64,000 bases of DNA from Tolypocladium sp. Sup5 PDA-1 (lineage: Eukaryota; Ascomycota; Sordariomycetes; Hypocreales; Ophiocordycipitaceae), in the NCBI GenBank assembly GCA_000750105.3, contig JPHH03000073.1, positions 1-64,000 on the forward strand. The letters are read 5' to 3'. Shown here one piece after another: positions 21,611-33,997 of the stretch. The position numbers and the translations under genes were made by a program. The notes beneath the pieces were generated by a model that worked only from the letters and a program-made list of their open reading frames with translations, did no database searches and was not told the origin of the DNA. Each line of letters begins with the position of its first letter. Positions within the stretch are counted from its first letter, which is position 1.

Positions 21611-24086
21611 CGGGATTAAGACATCAGGTAATGGGATTCTCAAGACGTCGAAAAATCTAAAAATATGGTCAAAGTCCCCAGTAAGTCTCCGGAGGGATAA
21701 GTGGTTCAACTATGTGCAGCTTACGGCTTCGATGGTGGATATTCCGTAGTGGAAAAGGGGGCATGTCACCTACCAGTTTTCGGCAATCGGATAGAAACAT
21801 TCTGGCTAGGATTCAAGATATTCTCTGTGTTTTAGAACACTCACGTCAAGTGGATCTGCATCAGATCAATATTTGACCCTTGCTCTAGGTAGGCAGCAAC
21901 CTGAGCCCCGCGTCAAGATTCACTTTGTAGGAAGTGTAAGAGCCTAACTCGAACCCAAGCACCGTTACACAAGCGTTCCTCACTGGACCGGACTGCGGTG
22001 AACAATGAGTCACTGAAACACTTCACACCTTCACGTGGTTCGAGGTGCTGTTGTCGCAAGCTTGGCTACAGGTGTTCTGCTTCCTCAGGGCCCGCCCTTA
22101 AACTCATGTTTTGGAGCATTGAACCCAGAAATTATTCCATAAACCCAGTCATATTGCTTAAAATTCCAGTGACCACTACGTAGCAGCATGTCACTGCCTG
22201 AGACGACTAGATTAGCTTCCGTATCCGAAAACTTTCGGAGCCGCCTGTACCTCCGCTGCGTGACTTTAACTTTTTGTTGATTTCGCGTGCCCGGAAAGAC
22301 TAACGCTATGACTCGGCGGCTCACCCTTTGGGCATCCCGGCGAACTATTGACTTTCGGAAGCTAATGCCCGTATGCACCGTCTGCATATGATAACAGTTC
22401 TCGAGCGACGCCTCTTTCGGCCCGAAGCAATACAAACAGGGACGCGCATTACGCACAGACATGAAACATGTAATAAAGTTTGCCCAGAGTTAAGTGCCGA
22501 CTTCTCTTCATTGGGCAAAGGCCAATCGAGACCCACCTGTATGGATTATCCATCTTGCCAAGGACCTGACCAAAGCTGAAAGCCGAAGCCGCGATGTAAA
22601 AGACAGCGCTTGGAAGGCCATAAAATATGGAGATTATAACGGGCCCCTTGTACCCCGTTTGCCCGTGTTCGCTCTGATCCATTCTCCGGAACACGAGGCT
22701 GGCCCCAGCACATCATGGCCATCTTCTCATTCGTACAAACAATTCTGAATGCCGCTCCCAGATATTCAGCCCAAGTTTATGCGGGGCTCCCTACAAGCCC
22801 CAATGGTCCACAGCCCCAGCAACTACCTCCCACCCAAGATTCTCGGCACAAAGTTCAATTGTGTTGCACAGCCATGGGCATCAAGATGAGCGATGTTGTA
22901 CGAATGGGATGCGTTGTTGAGCTGTGGGATTGGCGGTGGCTGCCCTTGCTGGGGGTGGTGTAAGTAGGTTAGGTGAGGGCACGCAGCGGCGAATGCTGAA
23001 TATCAAAACCAGCTGATGCTTATGAATATCTCTTGGCTGTGAGCCTGATTAGACGTGTACGTGCATCAGGATACAGCGGAAGGTGCCTGGTCATCATCAC
23101 CTGCCTATCCACCGCTTTCACCCCTCGAGGCCGACACGGCCCTCCCTCCACCCCCTGACGCGGGCCGTCCCGATCCTCGCGCCTTATTTTCAAGAACAAA
23201 TCCAGCCCGGGAATCGGAACAAAAACCAAGTATCGGGGTAAATGACGAGCCGAGCCTGCAGGGAGGGGTCGGTGATAAGGAGATGGGTCTACTAAAGCAG
23301 CGAGGCATTTATAGTCGGGTATTAGATACTTCTGATTCAGGGTATGAATATGCAAGAATCGAAGTATTATCTACTGTAGATCAATTACTGGGACAACTGC
23401 CAGTACGGCATGTAATGTCACGGCATTACAAACCCGTTACAGATTCAAGGCCCCTGTACAGATACCCGTAGCCTGATCCGCTGGGGGCCAACTGAGCCCC
23501 CTTCATTCCTTGGCATTATTCTATTTATGCCTAGGTAGAGCACTTCTTCATAGATGAGTAGTTGCTTATAGTTGAAGTATCTTTACTGTAGATCAAATAT
23601 TGGGGTTTGTAACTCTGGTGATGTAACCCTTGTGGATTGTATGTACTTCATACCGGGGCCTCCATACGTCAAAGCGCGCGGGATCTGGTCTAACTTACTC
23701 GTAGAGGCCCAGTACGCGAAATGTGCTCATGAAGTTAAAGTACAGTATTTCTCCTTTCGAGCAGATGTGACAAATAATTGTAATTATTGGTCGGATACAA
23801 AGTTCTCCGATTCGCCGGACGAAGCTGCCACACAGGGAGATACTCAGAACACGACGGTCCGATTTCTGCACAGCCAAGTGTCGCATATTACAGCTGCTGT
23901 CTGGCAAGCAGTAGGCTCGGTGGCCTCTCGGAGCCCATTGTCTGACACACCTGCTGCTTCGTGCAAGCGAGAAGTAGCTTCGTGTTATCTTTTTCCATCA
24001 GTTACTCTTTCACTCTGGAGACATTGGACAGTAATATTGAAACGAATCAACGTTCCGTGAAAGAAGTTCCGACACATTCACCCACT
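21611..24086. other. 2.5-kb gene-free interval between aminotransferase and regulator genes
   Basis: I found no recognisable gene on either strand. An exact TCACGTCA lies at 21841-21848. An imperfect direct repeat of about 32 bp (GAAGTAT..CTACTGTAGATCAA) occurs at 23361-23392 and 23573-23604. The stretch 23300-23640 is AT-richer and may be an old, unrecognisable mobile-element remnant. The distal part serves as promoter for the regulator at 24087. Confidence 0.4.
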
Positions 24087-25627
24087 ATGCCACCTTCGAA
24101 AAAAGATTGGTCCACCATGACTGAAATCGATGAACGGCGGAAAGCCCAGAACCGTGTAGCGCAAAAAAACTATCGTAAGTCCCGAGTATTCATGCCTCCA
24201 GTGCTTCTCTTTCTTTACCTGGAAAAATCTTTTGGGCATGGTCAATATACGGTTTGCAAAAATGGTTGCTAAATCATATGGTATGACCGCATTCAGGAGA
24301 ACGACAAAAGCTACGCATGAAGCTTGCCGATACTGTTTTATCAAGTTCTTCCGCATTCCCCGCGGTTGTAAACAACAGTAAACGGAATCTGACAGCCGCG
24401 GAAATCCAGGAACTTGGACTTACCAGTTCTGTGGGTGCATCCGGCGTTACAACAAGAGGGGGAATTTCAAGAAGAAGAGCTGCAACGTCATTATCTTCAT
24501 CAAGTCAGATGCCCGTAGGGGGTAACTGCCCAGAAAGATGCAGAGCTGGCCAGGGCCGTTGCACAGCTGCTGCATGCCAACATGAAGTCGATCTAAGCAA
24601 CATATCCCTCGATTTCAGTATCAGCGCCGATCGAGACAATTCTGCCGACCCTCCAGCGATGCACATTGATTGCATTGACTTCAGCCACTCCAGCTGGATC
24701 GATGAAGAGTGTTACTCGCCATCACTAGCCTTGCCGCCACTACTATCGCCACCTGAGACATCAAATGCACAGTCTGTTAATGAAATCGTGGTTGCCACTT
24801 CACCACTAGGGGAGGCTGACCAGGCTAGGGTCCAATCCGGTTCATCGGACTTCAAGGTTAAGCGGACAAATATCGAGAATACACAAACAAATCACTCTTG
24901 GGAGTCCGCCTCCGCCCCCTCGTCATTATCGTTATCACTTCTAGCATTAAACTTTCCTCCCTCTCCTACGTCGCTATCTACGACAAACTCGATCCCGTCG
25001 TGCTCCACCCAGCTGAAACCCGGCATACTCTCGGATTCAACACCGTTAGCGACCAGACAGAACGAAACAGACCTCGACAATCAGCAAAGCTCTAACGGTC
25101 ATGCCCATGAGACCGGTCTGATGGTGACAAGGTCAGCGCATGAAAATCCTCTCCTCACGGCAATATCTCTTGGCAATACAGAAGTCGTCGGACTTCTGAT
25201 TCGCTCTGGGGCAAAAATAAACGAGCTGGATGGCAATGGCCAGTCACCTCTTCACCTCGCTGTGGCACGTGGCGATGCCAACATGGTGGTAGCACTGCTC
25301 GAACTGGGCGCCGATGTATTAACAACCGATTTGAACGGAAAGGGGCTGATTCACACGGCTGTCGAAAGTGACAACCGAGATACAATTATGGCGCTGCTAG
25401 GATGGTGCAAGGGTCAAAGAGGACACGACAGTGCATCTCTCGGACCCATGGAGAGCCAGTTGGCGGAGGATGAGTCGGACAGGAGAGTCTCGTTGATTCG
25501 ACGCTGCATCAATGCCCAAGATAAGAAAAAGATGACTGCGGTGCATTTATGTGTGGTACTGGAGCGGGTGGGCATGTTAAAGATTTTATTAGAAAACGGC
25601 GCGGATGTGAACATCGGATGCAGCTAG
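24087..25627 (+). CDS. Pathway-type transcription factor: bZIP basic region plus ankyrin repeats (ToxE/Aps2-like)
   Basis: Two exons (24087-24174, 24297-25627) joined by a 122-nt intron give 472 residues. The basic region 'RRKAQNRVAQKNYRERQK' (residues about 17-34) is split by the intron and has the bZIP N-x3-(A/Q)-x2-(Y/R)R signature. No leucine heptads follow. A long Ser/Pro-rich middle is followed from about residue 312 by ankyrin repeats (for example 'SPLHLAVARGDANMVVALLE'), the last ending close to the C terminus. A zipper-less basic region plus ankyrin repeats defines the bANK class known from the HC-toxin and apicidin clusters, where the factor activates the biosynthetic genes. TGACGTGA copies near several genes here are candidate sites. 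Confidence 0.9.
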
Positions 25628-25860
25628 GTCGCTCAGCTACCAGCGCCTCCCAGTTCTCTGTTTGCCAACATGCAAGTTGTTTAAAATGAGACGAGTGCCT
25701 ACATTTAGAACGGACCCGACTATCAAGAGCTAGCTCACTGTCGTCTAAAACAGACTCATCAAGCCAGTTTTCAAGTAAGCCAGGCCATATTCGCATGTGT
25801 ATGACGTCGCTTTCAGCCCCAGATTGCGTCAACTACTCATATACTCAGCTGAAGTGACTC

Positions 25861-27897
25861 CTAAGCGCCCACCGCCTTGAACTGAAGATACGGTCCGTCT
25901 TTCATACTCGTAAACGCCCAAAAAGTGTTGAAATGCCCTTGGAACTCGCCCTTGCTCTCGCCGACGTCGCCCAGCCCTGTCTCAGCTCGGCGGAAATCAT
26001 ATCCACTGATTACAGCCGCAATTGCGAGCGACATTTCAATCATGGCCAAGCCTTTGCCGACACAGTTTCTCGGTCCAATGGAGAAGGTAGCAAAAGCAGA
26101 CTTGGCCAACGCCACAGCTTCCTCTCCAGCCTCTGCTGGCATCCAGCGCTCCGGGCGGAAGGCGAAAGGCTCGGGGAAGTACTCTGCGTTGTGGTTGAGA
26201 GACCAAATACCTGTACCCACTTCATAACCGGCTGGGATATGAAGGTCGGTTTCGTTGATGTGGAGGCCGCCAGGCAGGACCTCGCGCCACATGGCGCCAC
26301 TGGCAGCCGGGCTGAGGCGCAAGGCTTCCTGGATGCAGGCCCTGAGATAGGTGCACGAGAGGAGCTTGGGTCCCTGGTGAACTTGTTCTGGAGAAGAGAA
26401 GACTCTGCGGACTTCTTCTGTAACCCGGGAATATGTAGCTGCGTGACGGGAGAGATAAAAGAAGGTAGCAGCCATCCCAGTTGATGATGTGTCAGAGCCT
26501 ATGTTGTTAGGCAGCCGACGTCAGCTTTTTGCGTCATGGCTAAGCTCCAGGGCAGCTGTCGAAATATCTCACCTGCAATGATTAACAAATTGCTTTCAGC
26601 CCAAAGCTGCTTCTGTGAAAGGCCCTCGCCGGTCTCTGGATCCCTCGCAGACAGGAGCTTGGAGAAAAGATCAGTATTCTTGGGGTCATCGTCATCCACG
26701 CCGGCCGCGACAGCCATAGACTTGGCATCGTGCCTCTGCTGCCTTGTCTCCATGATTTCCTTACTCTTCTGCGAGAATCTGAATGCCTTCTTTCGGGCGT
26801 CAGGGAACAAGAACCTGTCAAGTCTCATGTCTTCCAGCTCGGGAAGTTGATTGAGGAAGCTAACGCGTCGCATCTGGCCCAAGACACCATCAACGATAAA
26901 ATGATTTTCGGCGTTGGTGAGGAGATGGTATGAGGTTCCGAAGACGAGCTGCGACATGACATCAAAGGTGAAGAAGTCGCCTGTGTTGGAGTCGGCTTAG
27001 CCAATTTCGCCCGGTACTGGGCGTTTCCTAGGATCAAGGTGGACAACATGAAAGGATAGGAATACTAACACCAGTGGGCCAAATTTTTCGGAGAGCTCCA
27101 GCCATCGGCAGTGTCCATATCGCCGCCGGTATGGAAACCATCCTGAGCCTCGCCCAGGCCTTTTGCGAATACGGCCGCAACATCCTTAATCTCGGAGTCC
27201 ATGGTGCGAATATGAGAGTCAGACAGTCCTTGGTTTAGAATCCGTCGAAGCTTGGCGTGTTTCTTGTTGTCGATTGTGCCCAGCGTAGGGTGAACGCCAG
27301 GCACAAGAGAGATTCTGAGGTATGACTTGGACTTGCGCACATTTTTGCCGTGGCTGTATATTCCTATGATTGTCCATGAGCATCATCATTTACGGCTGCA
27401 TTTTAGACTAGGGCTTGTAGAGCACATAATTGGTACCTTTGAGACCAGGTTCCGTGTTGATCAACAGCCTATTGGGTGCGTATCTCACCACGTCTCCTAT
27501 TGCTATAGCATTAGCAGTGTAAACCACATATGGCAGAAGCTGTACAGTGCTCAAAAGCAAAGCGACCAAAGAAGAAGAATAGTCGCACCGTATTTCTCAT
27601 GGCATTTCCAGATGTCTGTATGAAGATCACCAATGTGAGTGTGGTAAACCGAGTACCAACTCGTTAGCTTCGCGAAGAATGGTCCTGGGTACTTGGCGTA
27701 AGGGTGGAAAAATAATCGTTGTATGCATACGCCAAACTATACTCCTCTCGAGATACTTAGTATACTGCTCATTACTTTTGTTTGCTGACGAGTTGTCCAA
27801 ACGGGTAGTAACGCACGATTCCCAAGAAACCAGAAACCGCACAAAGTGCTACAAAGCGCAAGAGATGGGTATTGGTGTGGGTTTGGAAGAATTCCAT
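25861..27897 (-). CDS. Cytochrome P450 monooxygenase 2 of the cluster
   Basis: Six exons (27897-27817, 27736-27589, 27496-27437, 27363-27070, 26980-26573, 26498-25861) sum to an in-frame 542-residue protein. An N-terminal membrane anchor precedes the hinge RLFFHPYAKYPGP. The I-helix motif AGSDTSS spans the last intron, the ExxR (EALR) is near residue 388, and the heme loop FSIGPRNCVGKG has its cysteine near residue 473. Several intron positions (after the 'KYG' residues, after the LK of 'NTEPGLK', and before 'DFFTFDVMS') match those of P450-3 on the opposite strand, so the two are probably duplicates. It likely oxidises the fatty-acyl-derived residue; the exact position is unknown. Confidence 0.9.
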
Positions 27898-28382
27898 GGT
27901 TGCTTATGCGGTCCTGAGGCAGCGAATGCGAGACAGGCTTCAATGACGGTGTCTGGTAAATGGCAAATTTGCACTGGTGCGCGGCCACGACAAAAGTTGG
28001 CGGCCACTCTAACATGGAACCCTTGAACAAATTTTGCTCTCATTCGATAAGTGCATCGCCACGCTATATTCATTTCCGGCGCTTCGTTTTACAAGCTGAG
28101 GGTGTTGTGCATGTTACATGTTGATGCTGATGAGCTCATTCGCTAACGTCGGATCACGTCAGGGTCCGTGTCCATCATATCTCACTGCCCTACGGATACC
28201 GCGCGTCGTGTAAGTGCCGCCATGGAACCCCGCTGTGTAATGAAACAAAGCGTGCCCAGAGTTTTAAGTGCTGCCCTACTGGAATATTGATCTAAATCAA
28301 TACGCGATGCCATAGCATTTTGATCACCTCAAGCTGTAAATATTGGCGACTGTTGACTCCTTCGAAACCCGGTCCCCAGTCC
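27898..28382. promoter_or_regulatory. Divergent promoter, P450-2 / P450-3, with exact TGACGTGA-type site
   Basis: This 485-bp region separates two head-to-head P450 genes. It holds an exact TCACGTCA at 28154-28161 (TGACGTGA on the other strand), about 230-260 bp from each start codon. That is a good position for a shared binding site of the bANK regulator. No gene is seen. Confidence 0.55.
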
Positions 28383-30269
28383 ATGACAATCAAGACGCAC
28401 GCGCGAATCATCATGGGCCTAATAAGCCTAATCGCCGGTGCGCAGTCCTCGAATATCGCCCTCGGCGTGGTATTCTTCGTTGTAAGTGGCCGGCTAAACA
28501 CTGATACCGAAAAGCAATTGAGACTTGATTGTTTATAACGGGAATGGTCTCGCTGAAATAGCACCATAGCTGGCAGTTTTCTATACAAAGCAGTTTGTCT
28601 TGCATCCCTTGGCACGGTATCCAGGGCCGCTTCTGGGACGGTGTACGAGCCTCTACGCTGCCTATCATGCGTGGAAGGGAACCTTGCACACCGACATGTA
28701 CCAATGTCATCAGAAATACGGTACGCTGGTGGCGGCGAATAATCAAATATTGGAAGATGGTCTGCATGTTAACTACGCAAGCAGGACCAATCGTGCGCTA
28801 TGGACCATCTCGCCTTCTCATCAACAGCAACACTGCTGTGAAACGTAAGTAGGCTTAATTAATTGATGAGCGGTTCGTGGACGGTTACATAATCGTAACA
28901 GCGGCTAAGTCAAATAAATATTTCAGAAATTCATTCTCATGGCGCAAATAACGTCAAGTCCAGAGTATACCAAGTCTTAGTACATGGCGCTCCGAACACA
29001 CTCACCATCCGCCGCAAGGAGGAGCATGCGTGGAGGAGACGCATTCTCAGCCTGGCGCTTTCCGATGCCAGGGTACTCTCCTATGAGCGCATTCTGAAGA
29101 GACACATTGATGTCCTCTGTGAAAACCTGGAGGACAATGCCAAGTCTACCAGAGCAACTTGTGGCCAAGTGCCACTCGACATGTCCCAACAATGTCAGTA
29201 TATGACGCTCATAGCCGTGGGTTACAGCTAACGATGCCTGTGACCAGCGGACTACTTCACTTTTGATGTCATGTCCGAGGTAATCTTTGGCATGAAGTAT
29301 AAAGCTTTGAAGGAACCAACCTACCGATTTGTGACAAAGGCACTAGAAGATTCCAACGTTCGGATCAGTGCCCTAGTCCAGGCTCCCGCCTTAACAATCG
29401 GAAGGCTTGATAAGTATCTCTTCCCGACTTCTATCCAGGGCCGAAACAAGTTTCTCAGTTTCATCACGTCTTTGCTACAGAACCGATCAGGGGCATCATT
29501 CTCGGACAATGGCAACGTCTTTTCGTTCTTGGAGACCGCCAAGGACCCGGATGGAGGCAAGACATTAGACAAGTCACAGATTAGGGCTGAGTGCGCTACC
29601 TTGGTGGTGGCGGGTTCTGATACGTCGTCCTCAACTCTCGCAGCAACTCTGTTCTACCTCAGCGGCAGCCCCGAAGCCTACGTTCGCGTGTGCAAAGAGA
29701 TCCGGGGCAAGTTCGAAACTCACGACGACATCAGCATCGGAGCTCAGCTCAACTCCTGTACCTACCTTCGCGCCTGCATTGACGAAGCACTCCGAATGTC
29801 CCCCCCAGTGGGCGGTGCTCTATGGAGAGAAGTCGGACCCGGCGGCATGACTGTCGATTCTCTCTTCCTGCCCGCCGGCGTTGACGTCGGGGTCGGGGTC
29901 TATAGCCTTCACCACAACGACAAGTATCATATTGATCCATTCAAATATTTACCCGAGCGGTGGCTCGTCGGGGAGGGCTCTGCGACGAGAGTGTCGGTTG
30001 ACCTCTCGAGGAGTGCTTTTGTGCCGTTTTCCAGCGGTCCCAGGAGTTGCGTTGGAAAGGGACTTGCGTATCACGAGATGACTTTGACACTGGCAAAAAT
30101 TATTTACAGGTTTAATTTCCACCGCGCAGAAGACTCGAGTTCGATCGGAACTGGGCCCGGAGGGGAGGCAGAGTTCCTGTTACGAGACCATGTGACGGGG
30201 GCAAAGAGTGGCCCTTTCCTCAGGTTCAGCATACGTAAAAGTAAGATGTGTATTTCGGGACTCTATTAA
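28383..30269 (+). CDS. Cytochrome P450 monooxygenase 3 of the cluster
   Basis: Five exons (28383-28481, 28570-28720, 28785-28844, 28927-29193, 29248-30269) close in frame to 532 residues. A membrane anchor is followed by LHPLARYPGPLLG. The I-helix motif AGSDTSS is uninterrupted here, unlike in P450-2. ExxR (EALR) is near residue 371 and the heme loop FSSGPRSCVGKG has its cysteine near residue 459. The conserved 'YFTFDVMSEVIFG' segment is shared with P450-2. Transcribed divergently from P450-2 and followed by an FAD-linked oxidase. The assigned class is certain; the reaction is inferred only as oxidation of the cluster's acyl-derived amino acid or the peptide. Confidence 0.9.
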
Positions 30270-30694
30270 ACACTAAACAGGATCCAAAATTACCATCTCA
30301 AGCTCACATTGATACTGCAAAGCCCAATGTAAAGCATTCCACCAGTCAACGTGAACTTCGCTCCGCTGACCTATGCAAGCAATTGTTAAAGGAGGTTTTG
30401 ACAGACATACGCCGTATATTTCTTTCGTTCATTTATGACAGCAAGTCGAGGTGACGGTTCAGTGATGGGGCTGTACTGAAGGATTAGCATAGACAGCGGA
30501 ACGTTCATGTTATGTCGAGAGGCCCATCTCACGTTGCGTCATATCGTAGTGCGACCTGCAGCCAGAACACGAAAGTCTCCACGCAACGCAGCGGCCTGGT
30601 AGACTTCTAAAACCTTGCAGTGCACTCGGTCGTGTCCTCTGTCAAACCAGCCCCTTCATGTTCCAACCTCGGCCGGCTCTGTTGCGCCTACACA
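30270..30694. promoter_or_regulatory. Upstream region of the first FAD-linked oxidase
   Basis: A 425-bp spacer between P450-3 and the secreted-type oxidase on the same strand. No gene and no exact TGACGTGA motif were seen. Confidence 0.4.
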
Positions 30695-32676
30695 ATGCTT
30701 CTGAACCTTAGTCGTACGGCTCTTCTGGCGTGGCTGCCATTGGCAGCATGCCAGTGCAAATGCGTACATATCTCCCCTTCGGCCTGCAACTGCAATCAAT
30801 TGGCATGCTGACATGTCAGCTGCATAGACTACTGACCAACCTTGCTGGCCATCTCCAGAAAAGTGGTCGCAGTTCAACCAAACGGTCAACGGCAGATTGA
30901 TCCACGCGACTCCAGTGGCCTCGCCTTGCTACTCTGGTCCCAATTCTAACAAAGCGGCTTGCGACGCCGTGACCGAGAGATGGCAAAACGCAACATTTCA
31001 GGCCACGCAGCCTCTTGGCTACGCTTATCCCGTGAACTTGACGTGTCCATTGACGCCTTGGGAGAACAAGACGTCGCATGCCCAGTGTGCTCACGGCCAA
31101 GCGCCGGTGTACGCAGTGAACATCACTACCGAGGAGCAAATCTCCGAGAGTATCCTTTTTGCCAGGAAGAATAACCTGAGGATAACTGTCAAGTCCACCG
31201 GACATGACTTCCTCCAAAGGTGCGTTCTTCGAGGCAACAACTGCGTTTCAGATACGATAATTAACGGTATGCGATTGACTCGGCAGGTCAACGGGCGCCG
31301 ACAGCCTCTTAATTTGGCTGTACCATTATCGTCCAGGCTTTGAGTTCAAAGATGGCAACCCGGTCAAAGACAGCTGCCCTTCCTCGGCCTGGGACGGCGG
31401 AACGCTCACAATCTCAGGATCATACGCCTGGTCTGACATCTATCCCACAGCGCAGCAAAAGGGCCTCATTATTGTTGGAGGGAACAACAAGGTCAGTACA
31501 GAACCATAGTTTTGAAGCAGCACCCCATTTTCAACGACTTGTATCTTACCACGCTATTGATCACAGGGACCATGCAGCACAGGTGGTTGGACCCAAGGAG
31601 GCGGCCACAGCCCAGTGACCCGCTACTATGGCATCGGTGCTGACCAAGTCCTCTCCGCCCGCGTGGTTCTAGCGTCTGGACAAGTGGCTACGGCGAGTCC
31701 ATGCCAACATAAGGACCTCTTCTATGCCATTCGCGGCGGCGGCGGCGGTACCTACGGCATTGTTAGTCAGATCACCGTCAAGACGTACCCCACACGCAAA
31801 GTCGACGTTGTAGAGGTGACTATCGGATCCAAGGGTGAGGAGACAGTCCCTCAGTTCTTGGACGCCGTGACTACCGTGTACTCTCTGCTCCCTCGCCTCT
31901 CTAGGGCTGGATTCTCCGGATATGGTCAGTGGTTTGCACACCTCCCTAAAGGGATTATGGCTGAAAACTACACCAACTTGCACACCGAGATTTTCACACT
32001 GCTAGGTGGCGGTGAAGACGAGGCTGTTGCGTCGTTCAGACACTTTGAGGAGAAGATCCTGCCATTCAATGAAACACAAACGGGAATCGACGTCTTCATC
32101 GCCTGGAAATCTTATTCCGATTACGGTTCCTACTATGCCGCAAAGACTGATTCGGACGCGAGGGTAGGCCTTGTTTCAGCTCTATCTTCCCGCCTCCTTG
32201 ACACGGCTGCGTTGACAGAAGATGAGACCAAGCTGCGCAACTCGATCGAGGTTTTCGCCGGGTCTGCTGGGAAGCCAGTTTATCACACCATTGTGCACCA
32301 TGGCCTCCAAGCTGCGGCGTTGGTTAACGACCACACCTCGGCCGTTCAGCCCGGCTGGTACGACTCTATCATCTTGGACATCTTTGAGCGGCCGGTTGAG
32401 GGGTTCGATGTCGCCGCCAATGCGGACGTTTATGCTGACATCCGAGAGAACATGGCGCCCATCTACCGCCAGCTGTCGCCTGCTACGGGTACATATATGA
32501 ACGAGGCTGACTGGGGCGATGCGCATTGGCAAGAGGATTTTTATGGTCCTCACTGGCAACGGCTGAGCGAGATCAAGACCGACTATGACCCAGCAGGGGT
32601 TTTTTACTGTCCAACCTGCATTGGGAGCGAGAGGTGGGCTGTAGGGGAGACGGGTGCTCTCTGTAAACAATCTTAG
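30695..32676 (+). CDS. Secreted-type FAD-linked oxidase, berberine bridge enzyme-like
   Basis: Best model: exons 30695-30763, 30864-31219, 31287-31491 and 31567-32676, giving 579 residues; the first junction is the weakest part. The N terminus (MLLNLSRTALLAWLPLAAC) is a signal peptide and several N-glycosylation sequons follow. The FAD_binding_4 (PCMH) domain carries the covalent-flavin histidine near residue 137 (KSTGHDF). A cysteine near 213 (GPCSTGGW) occupies the second attachment site, so bicovalent flavinylation is likely. The C-terminal BBE motif 'YDPAGVFYCPTCIGSE' is intact. Such enzymes carry out O2-dependent oxidations in many fungal pathways. Here it may oxidise an alcohol or amine on the peptide or side chain, but the substrate is unknown. 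Confidence 0.85.
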
Positions 32677-32916
32677 TGTCTCTGTGGTTCTCATGCTATG
32701 GCATTTACTTGGGCTACAACTTCAAGATTAAAACAGAGATATTAAATTTGTGTTTCAAGTTGCGACACAGTATGTGAGTCACGTAACCAATTGAGGTGCT
32801 TGCATGTGTGTATCATTTGACTTCCGTTGCTAAATTCGGATGTATTGGCAGCACTTCAGAACTACATGTAGAGCCAGTATGATGGCATTTCCTCTATACT
32901 CTGGAGCCTTTGAAAC

Positions 32917-33997
32917 CTAAAATGTCTTGAAATTCTCTAGATGACTGTGGTTTGATGGACCCTGCGGCGTCAGAAAAGCCTGGTATTTCATGTCAGAAAC
33001 TATCCACATGCCACAATTTGGGAGTCGTGATCGAGAAGGGCTCACCTTGGTTAATCCACCATCTACAACCAATTCTGTGGAATTGACAAACGCACTTGCG
33101 TCACTCGCGAGAAACAAAGACGCGCCGGCTACCTCTACGGGCTCTCCAAACCGGCCCTGAGGTAGGTGGACCTCTCTCATCTGCCTCCGTCCCATTTGTC
33201 TGCTCAAACCCGGGGCGACATCCTCGATCGGCTCATCCTCCGCATCCAGAAATTGATTGAGCATAGGGCTATTCAATGGCCCGGGGCATACGCAGTTAAA
33301 CCTGTACCCCTCTCTGGCGTGAACAATGCCAAGCTCCCTGGTCATGGCGATGACGGCACCCTTGGACGAGGTATATGCCAGCTGTGCCGTCGCGCTTCCA
33401 ATCAGACCCACAACGGAGCTGACGTTAATGACGCTGCCTTTCTTCTTCTGATGCCTGCGCATGCTCAGAACAGCATGCTTCGAACCCAACCACGTCCCCA
33501 GGACATTTACCTTGTGAGTCAGGTCCCATGCCTTGGCGTCAACACCAACGGCGTCGCCGTCCAAGTCGGTTGGAAATATGCCGGCATTGTTGATCATGAC
33601 GTCTACTCCGCCAAACTGGTCGAGCTGGGCGATCATGTCCGAGACTGACTTTTCATCGGTGACGTCGCAAGCGTGGAAGATGAGACGGCATTCGGGAAGA
33701 GGGGAGTGGAGGCGGAATGTTTGATGGAGCTTGTCGATGGCATCGTTGGAGACGTCGGAGAGCAAGAGAGTGCTGGCCCCAGATTTGGCGAATAGAAGGG
33801 CAGTCTGGGTACCTATGCTTCTGTTCCACGTTATTCGTGTTCTAAGTGTTTGGCAGTGCTAGCACTTCAAACCAAAGTACTGCGTTGAGGCAAAGAAATC
33901 AGGGAGGATAGAATGCGATGGTCTGGGATCCATACCCTGCCGCACCGGTAATAGCCACGTTCTTCCCCTTCAACGAGAAAGCTTGAATATGCGCCAT
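32917..33997 (-). CDS. Short-chain dehydrogenase/reductase 1
   Basis: Exons 33997-33936, 33820-33046 and 32979-32917 give 299 residues. The nucleotide-binding motif TGAAGSIG is formed across the first, 115-nt intron. NNAG, the catalytic SS and the Y-x-x-x-K of YTSSK are all present, so this is an active classical SDR with NAD(P)H. A 66-nt intron near the 3' end (GTGAGC...ACCAG) is a multiple of three with no internal stop. Reading through it would add 22 residues (321 aa), but splicing restores the usual 'DGGLTKAFLTPQG' C terminus. It is convergent with the upstream oxidase. Reduction or oxidation of a keto/hydroxy group in the pathway is inferred from context only. Confidence 0.85.
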
